Below are positions 57,939-61,241 of a stretch of DNA of 61,241 nt, piece by piece; the first letter of the stretch is position 1; each line of letters opens with the position of its first letter. The position numbers were made by a program, and so were the translations under genes. The stretch is taken from the NCBI GenBank assembly GCA_902478365.1, contig CABSKX010000003.1, forward strand, positions 1-61,241, read 5' to 3'. This stretch comes from an uncultured Collinsella sp. (GTDB taxonomy: Bacteria > Actinomycetota > Coriobacteriia > Coriobacteriales > Coriobacteriaceae). The notes under the pieces are model-generated. The model searched no databases. It was given only the letters and a program-made list of their open reading frames with translations, and was not told the DNA's origin.

Positions 57939-59146
57939 AGTTTCTAACACCTCGTTTACAACGACGGTCTCATCAAACGCCATGGCCGTGGTGGACTATC
58001 TGTCCAAAAGCATGATGTCGGCGCTGCCGTTTATTGTCTGCGCGGCGTTGTTCCGCACCGTCGCCGTCATTATGGGCGAAGGCATGCTGGGCCTGTGGTC
58101 TGCCGATTCCGAAATCTATCGCCTGTTCTACAGTTGGCTCTATAACGCCGGCTACTACTTTTTGCCCATTTATCTTGGTTGGGCGGCCGCTCGCCAGCTC
58201 GGTTGCTCGGAGCAGCTGGGCATGATGCTGGGTGGCGTATTGATTGCGCCCGATTTTGCTTAAGCTCGTCGATGCCGCACCGACGACGGGGGCATCGATG
58301 ACTTCCGTGTATGGCCTGCTTCCCGCGCCGGTCAACGATTACACGACGACCGTTATTCCGGTTCTCATCTCGGTGCCCGTGCTATGGCGAGTGGAGTGTT
58401 TCTTTAAGCGCGTTATCCCCCAGGCCGTGGCGTTTTCGTTCGTTCCGTTTGCAACCATGCTCGTCATGGTTCCGGTATCCCTGTGTATCACGGCGCCGGC
58501 GGGCAGCTATCTGGGAATGTTGCTGGGCAAGCTTATGTTTATGCTTGGCAATTCCGGTGGCATCGTGTCGCTGCTCACGCTCATGGGGCTTGCCGCGGGC
58601 TGGGAGTTCCTTAAGATCGCGGGCGTCAGCAACGTTGTCCTATCGCTCGCCTACGCGCAGTTTATGAGTATGGGAACGGATTCGTGCATCCTGATCGCCG
58701 CGACGATGGCAACGTTTGCCGTTTGGGGCATGCCCTTTGGTGCGTCGCTCCGCGTTGCGGATAAGGACGAGAAGGCGCTCATGCTGGGCTATTCAATCTC
58801 GGGTGTTCTTGGCGGCGTAAGCGAGCCGGCGCTGTACGGTTGCGGCTTTAAATATGGCAGGTGCCTGACGTGCATGGCCATTGGCGGCGCTGTCGGAGGC
58901 CTTGTTGCTGCCGTGGGCCACGTTACGGCCTATACCATCGGCATGACGAATGTCCTCATGGTCATTGGCTTTGCCACAGGTGGTTTTTCGAACCTGCTGT
59001 GGTGCTGCTTTGCCGGCGGTGTGGCATTTGCGGTGTCTGCGGCGCTGAGCTACTGCTTTGGCGTGGTGCCGGCGAAGGGGCAAGCGACGGGGGACGGAGC
59101 CGATTCGCCCAAAACCTCGAAGAGCGTGGCCGAGGCAAGCGCATAA
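57931..59146 (+). pseudogene. PTS glucose/beta-glucoside-family EIIC, frameshifted, no EIIB domain
   Basis: Two reading frames (57931-58263 and from 58244 on) together give one EIIC domain of about 400 residues, with about ten membrane helices and the conserved PAPVNDYTTTVIPVLISV, GVLGGVSEPALYG and GGAVGGLVAAV. One extra base near 58258 (GATTTTGCTTAAG; without the G it reads DFLKLVD) breaks the frame in mid-protein. No EIIB or EIIA domain is attached or adjacent. Could be an inactive gene, a sequencing error or, less likely, a programmed frameshift. A stand-alone EIIA is encoded at 19369. Confidence 0.8.
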
Positions 59147-59153
59147 ATCGATT

Positions 59154-59186
59154 GACAAAGGTGCAGTCCCGCATGTCGCACTCCAA
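59154..59186. repeat. Third copy of the ACAAAGGTGCAGTCCCGC repeat
   Basis: TTGACAAAGGTGCAGTCCCG then CATGTCGCA, in the same orientation as the copies at 57886. Confidence 0.55.
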
Positions 59187-59295
59187 GGCCGTGGCTCGTG
59201 TGGGCTGCGGCCTTTTGTATCTTGAGGACAAAGTGGCTACACTACAATCCGTTTGAGCAATAGATATATAGGTAGTACCGTGGGGGCGGATGTAG

Positions 59296-60450
59296 ATGGT
59301 CGAGTGGATTGTTAGGCGCGCACAGGGCGATCGTGCGCGTGTGGGCACGTTAGCTGGCATGGTGTGTATTGTCGCCAATGTTGCGCTTTGTGCTGCGAAG
59401 GGTGCAATTGGTGTGGTTTCGGGATCGGTTTCGATTGTGGCGGATGCCATGAACAACCTGTCCGATGCCAGCTCGAATATCGTGAGCGTGCTGGGCTTTA
59501 AGCTGGCGAGCAAGCCGGCCGACCCCGAGCATCCTTACGGCCACGGTCGCTACGAGTATCTCTCGGGTCTGGTCGTGGCGGCACTCGTGCTGCTGATTGG
59601 CGTTGAGCTGGTGAAGTCCTCGGTTGAGCGCGTCATCCACCCCGAACCTGTCGAGTTCTCGCTTGCCCTGGTGGCAGTTCTAGTGCTTTCGATGGTCGTA
59701 AAGCTCTGGATGGCGGCCCTCAACCAAAAGCTCGGCGATCGCATTGAGTCCGAGACGCTGCATGCGACCGCGCAAGATTCCAAGAACGATGTCCTTGCCA
59801 CGGGCGCCGTGCTGGCGTGCGCAATTGTTTCGCAGGTGACGCACATCAATCTTGACGCGTGGGTCGGCCTTGCCGTTGGCGCCTATATTGGCTGGAGCGG
59901 CTTTGAGCTTATCCAAGATACGGTGAGCCCGCTTTTGGGCCAGACGCCCGATCCTAAGCTCGTCGAGCATATCCGCAGCAAGATCATGAGCTATCCCGGC
60001 GTCTTGGGCGTCCATGACCTAATGGTTCACGACTACGGCCCAGGCAGGAAGTTCGCAAGCGCTCACGCCGAGATGGCAGCCGAGGCCAGCCCGCTGGAAA
60101 GTCACGACACGCTCGATAACATCGAGCAGTCGTTTAGGAACGAAGACGGCATGATTGTCACGCTCCATTACGACCCCATCGTGACCGACGATCCCAAGGT
60201 GGCGAGCATGCGTTTACGCATTAACGCCATGGCCCAACAGATCGATAGCCGCCTTTCGATTCACGACCTGCGCTGTGTGCCGGGTCCTACGCACACCAAC
60301 GTGATCTTTGACTGTGTGCGTCCCTCGGATCTGCAGATGAGTGCCGAAGACTTAAAGCACGCGCTGGCGAAACGTGTCGAATCCGAATATCCCAAGTCGA
60401 TTGCCAAGATCACGATCGACGAAGACTATGTAGGCCATACCCACGAGTAG
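59296..60450 (+). CDS. Cation diffusion facilitator, manganese-type metal site
   Basis: 384 residues, six membrane helices then a long cytoplasmic domain. Helix 2 has VADAMNNLSDASSN and helix 5 has TAQDSKNDVLATG, giving Asn-Asp and Asp-Asp in transport site A rather than the His-Asp of zinc CDFs. An Asn/Asp set of this kind is that of MntE-type manganese exporters. HPYGHGRYEYLSGL follows helix 2. The C-terminal 180 residues hold a repeat-like, enlarged metal-binding domain. Probably Mn2+ efflux by proton exchange. Confidence 0.87.
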   Translation: MVEWIVRRAQGDRARVGTLAGMVCIVANVALCAAKGAIGVVSGSVSIVADAMNNLSDASSNIVSVLGFKLASKPADPEHPYGHGRYEYLSGLVVAALVLLIGVELVKSSVERVIHPEPVEFSLALVAVLVLSMVVKLWMAALNQKLGDRIESETLHATAQDSKNDVLATGAVLACAIVSQVTHINLDAWVGLAVGAYIGWSGFELIQDTVSPLLGQTPDPKLVEHIRSKIMSYPGVLGVHDLMVHDYGPGRKFASAHAEMAAEASPLESHDTLDNIEQSFRNEDGMIVTLHYDPIVTDDPKVASMRLRINAMAQQIDSRLSIHDLRCVPGPTHTNVIFDCVRPSDLQMSAEDLKHALAKRVESEYPKSIAKITIDEDYVGHTHE

Positions 60451-60489
60451 AGCCGCGCCGGCAAAGCAAGCTATACAGAAGGGGAGAAT

Positions 60490-61116
60490 ATGAAGAGGCT
60501 GTATCTGCTCCGCCACGGCCAGACGGAATTCAACGTTAAAAAGCTCGTCCAAGGTCGTTGCGATTCATCGCTCACCGATTTGGGCCGTCAGCAAGCCGGG
60601 ATGGCAGCCGCATGGCTCAAAGCCCACAACGTCGTCCCCGACAAAGTGGCCTCATCACCCTTAGGCCGAGCCATGGACACCGCTAGTCTCGTTGCATGCG
60701 AGCTCCTCGGCCCGGACGCGGCAGTCGAGCCCTGCGAAGGCATCATCGAGCGCTGCTACGGCACCTTCGAAGAAGGCCCCCACGACGCCCTGCCCACCGA
60801 TGTCTGGGATCCGGGCGAGGACCTGGTCCCCTTCGGAGGAGAAGGAAGCCGCGCGCTGCAAGAACGCATGGTAGGCGCCCTCTCCAATCTCATGGGCGCC
60901 GAGGGCATCGAAACCCTCCTAGCAGTAAGCCACGGCAGCGCCAGCCGCCAATTCATCAAGGCTGCAGCCCCAGAGGGCTTCGAGCTCCCAACAAAACTCC
61001 CCAACTGCGCCATCATGATCTTTAATTTCGATGAGGCAAATCCACAAGCAGAAGGCGAGCCAATGCAATGCAAGTTCACCCTCCAGCAAATAGTGGACCC
61101 TCAACAAAGTAATTAG
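60490..61116 (+). CDS. Histidine phosphatase family protein
   Basis: 208 residues. LYLLRHGQTEFNVKKLVQGR holds the RHG motif with the phosphorylated His; ASSPLGRAMDTA supplies the second Arg and VSHGSASRQFI the second His. Family members act on sugar phosphates, phosphoglycerate or cobalamin intermediates; the substrate is not clear. AGGGGAG lies before the ATG. Last gene in the window; 61117-61186 shows nothing. Confidence 0.88.
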   Translation: MKRLYLLRHGQTEFNVKKLVQGRCDSSLTDLGRQQAGMAAAWLKAHNVVPDKVASSPLGRAMDTASLVACELLGPDAAVEPCEGIIERCYGTFEEGPHDALPTDVWDPGEDLVPFGGEGSRALQERMVGALSNLMGAEGIETLLAVSHGSASRQFIKAAAPEGFELPTKLPNCAIMIFNFDEANPQAEGEPMQCKFTLQQIVDPQQSN

Positions 61117-61186
61117 CTGAGCGAGCAGAGTTAAGCAGACATCAACGTGTCGTCTCCCGAGCTTGGCAGAGGGGCGGCGAAATATA

Positions 61187-61241
61187 TTAAGTTTGTCGCG
61201 AGTTCCGCACGCAAAGGAAAGCACTTAATGTGCTTTCCGTC
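61187..61241. repeat. Truncated long palindrome, copy 3 (contig end)
   Basis: The last 55 bases are identical to 43913-43967, from TTAAGTTTGTCGCGAGTTCC through the inner hairpin to CTTTCCGTC. The right half of the element is cut off by the contig end. Confidence 0.95.

Noticed and set aside
58244..58263. Programmed frameshift in the PTS EIIC gene
   Set aside because: The GATTTTGCTTAAG site has no clear slippery heptamer, internal Shine-Dalgarno or downstream pseudoknot, and PTS genes are not known to use frameshifting.

Overview
The window looks like one assembled contig from a high-GC member of the Coriobacteriia (Actinomycetota), most like Collinsella. That assignment rests on base composition and on gene content recalled from the group (FeoA-FeoB fusion, fused AccD-AccA, FabK-based fatty acid operon, split ribosomal clusters). 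No database search was run. The first 42 bases are untrimmed Illumina Nextera adapter. The last 55 bases repeat positions 43913-43967 exactly, so both ends look like assembly ends.

Layout. 43-2058: end of cysS, rlmB and an NYN-domain RNase gene. 2059-3148: tRNA-Thr and several palindromic repeats. 3149-7531: tRNA-Tyr/Thr/Met, tuf, rpmG, tRNA-Trp, secE, nusG, rplK, rplA. 7532-31245: 24 kb of mostly metabolic and transport genes: a metallophosphoesterase with a ParB-like/BMP fusion protein, MscS, a TrpXYZ-like ABC transporter, a WYL regulator, asnS, an acyltransferase with SGNH tail, PTS EIIA, an esterase, a zinc-ribbon membrane protein, feoAB, an MFS exporter, a GH13 glycosidase, a DNA glycosylase and an aminotransferase. 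31246-47643: rplJ-rplL with an L10 leader, galU, rpoB-rpoC, an ECF sigma factor with a DUF4179-type partner, then rpsL-rpsG-fusA-rpsJ. 47760-57890: birA, divergent from a complete type II fatty acid operon (fabH-acpP-fabK-fabD-fabG-fabF-accB-fabZ-accC-accDA). 57931-61116: a frameshifted PTS EIIC, a CDF metal exporter and a histidine phosphatase.

The core machinery is organised as several transcription units, each with clear terminators, rather than one ribosomal super-operon. BirA charges AccB with biotin, AccC and AccDA make malonyl-CoA, and FabD, FabH, FabF, FabG, FabZ and FabK run the elongation cycle. Two 16-bp palindromes between birA and fabH are candidate operators for this pathway.

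The most unusual content is between the genes. There are many families of small, non-coding, palindromic repeats. The most striking is a pair of arrays in which a 14-bp motif alternates in orientation at strictly 32/30-bp steps (21189-21450 and 22902-23088). Each array is preceded by the same palindrome, and together they bracket one zinc-ribbon membrane protein gene. A second family, of long nested palindromes with a conserved asymmetric core, sits directly upstream of the rplJL and rpsL promoters. Within proteins, notable points are an 8-residue insertion in RpoB fork loop 2, an alpha-CTD-like helix-hairpin-helix segment near the RpoC C-terminus, and Arg instead of Lys at S12 residue 88.
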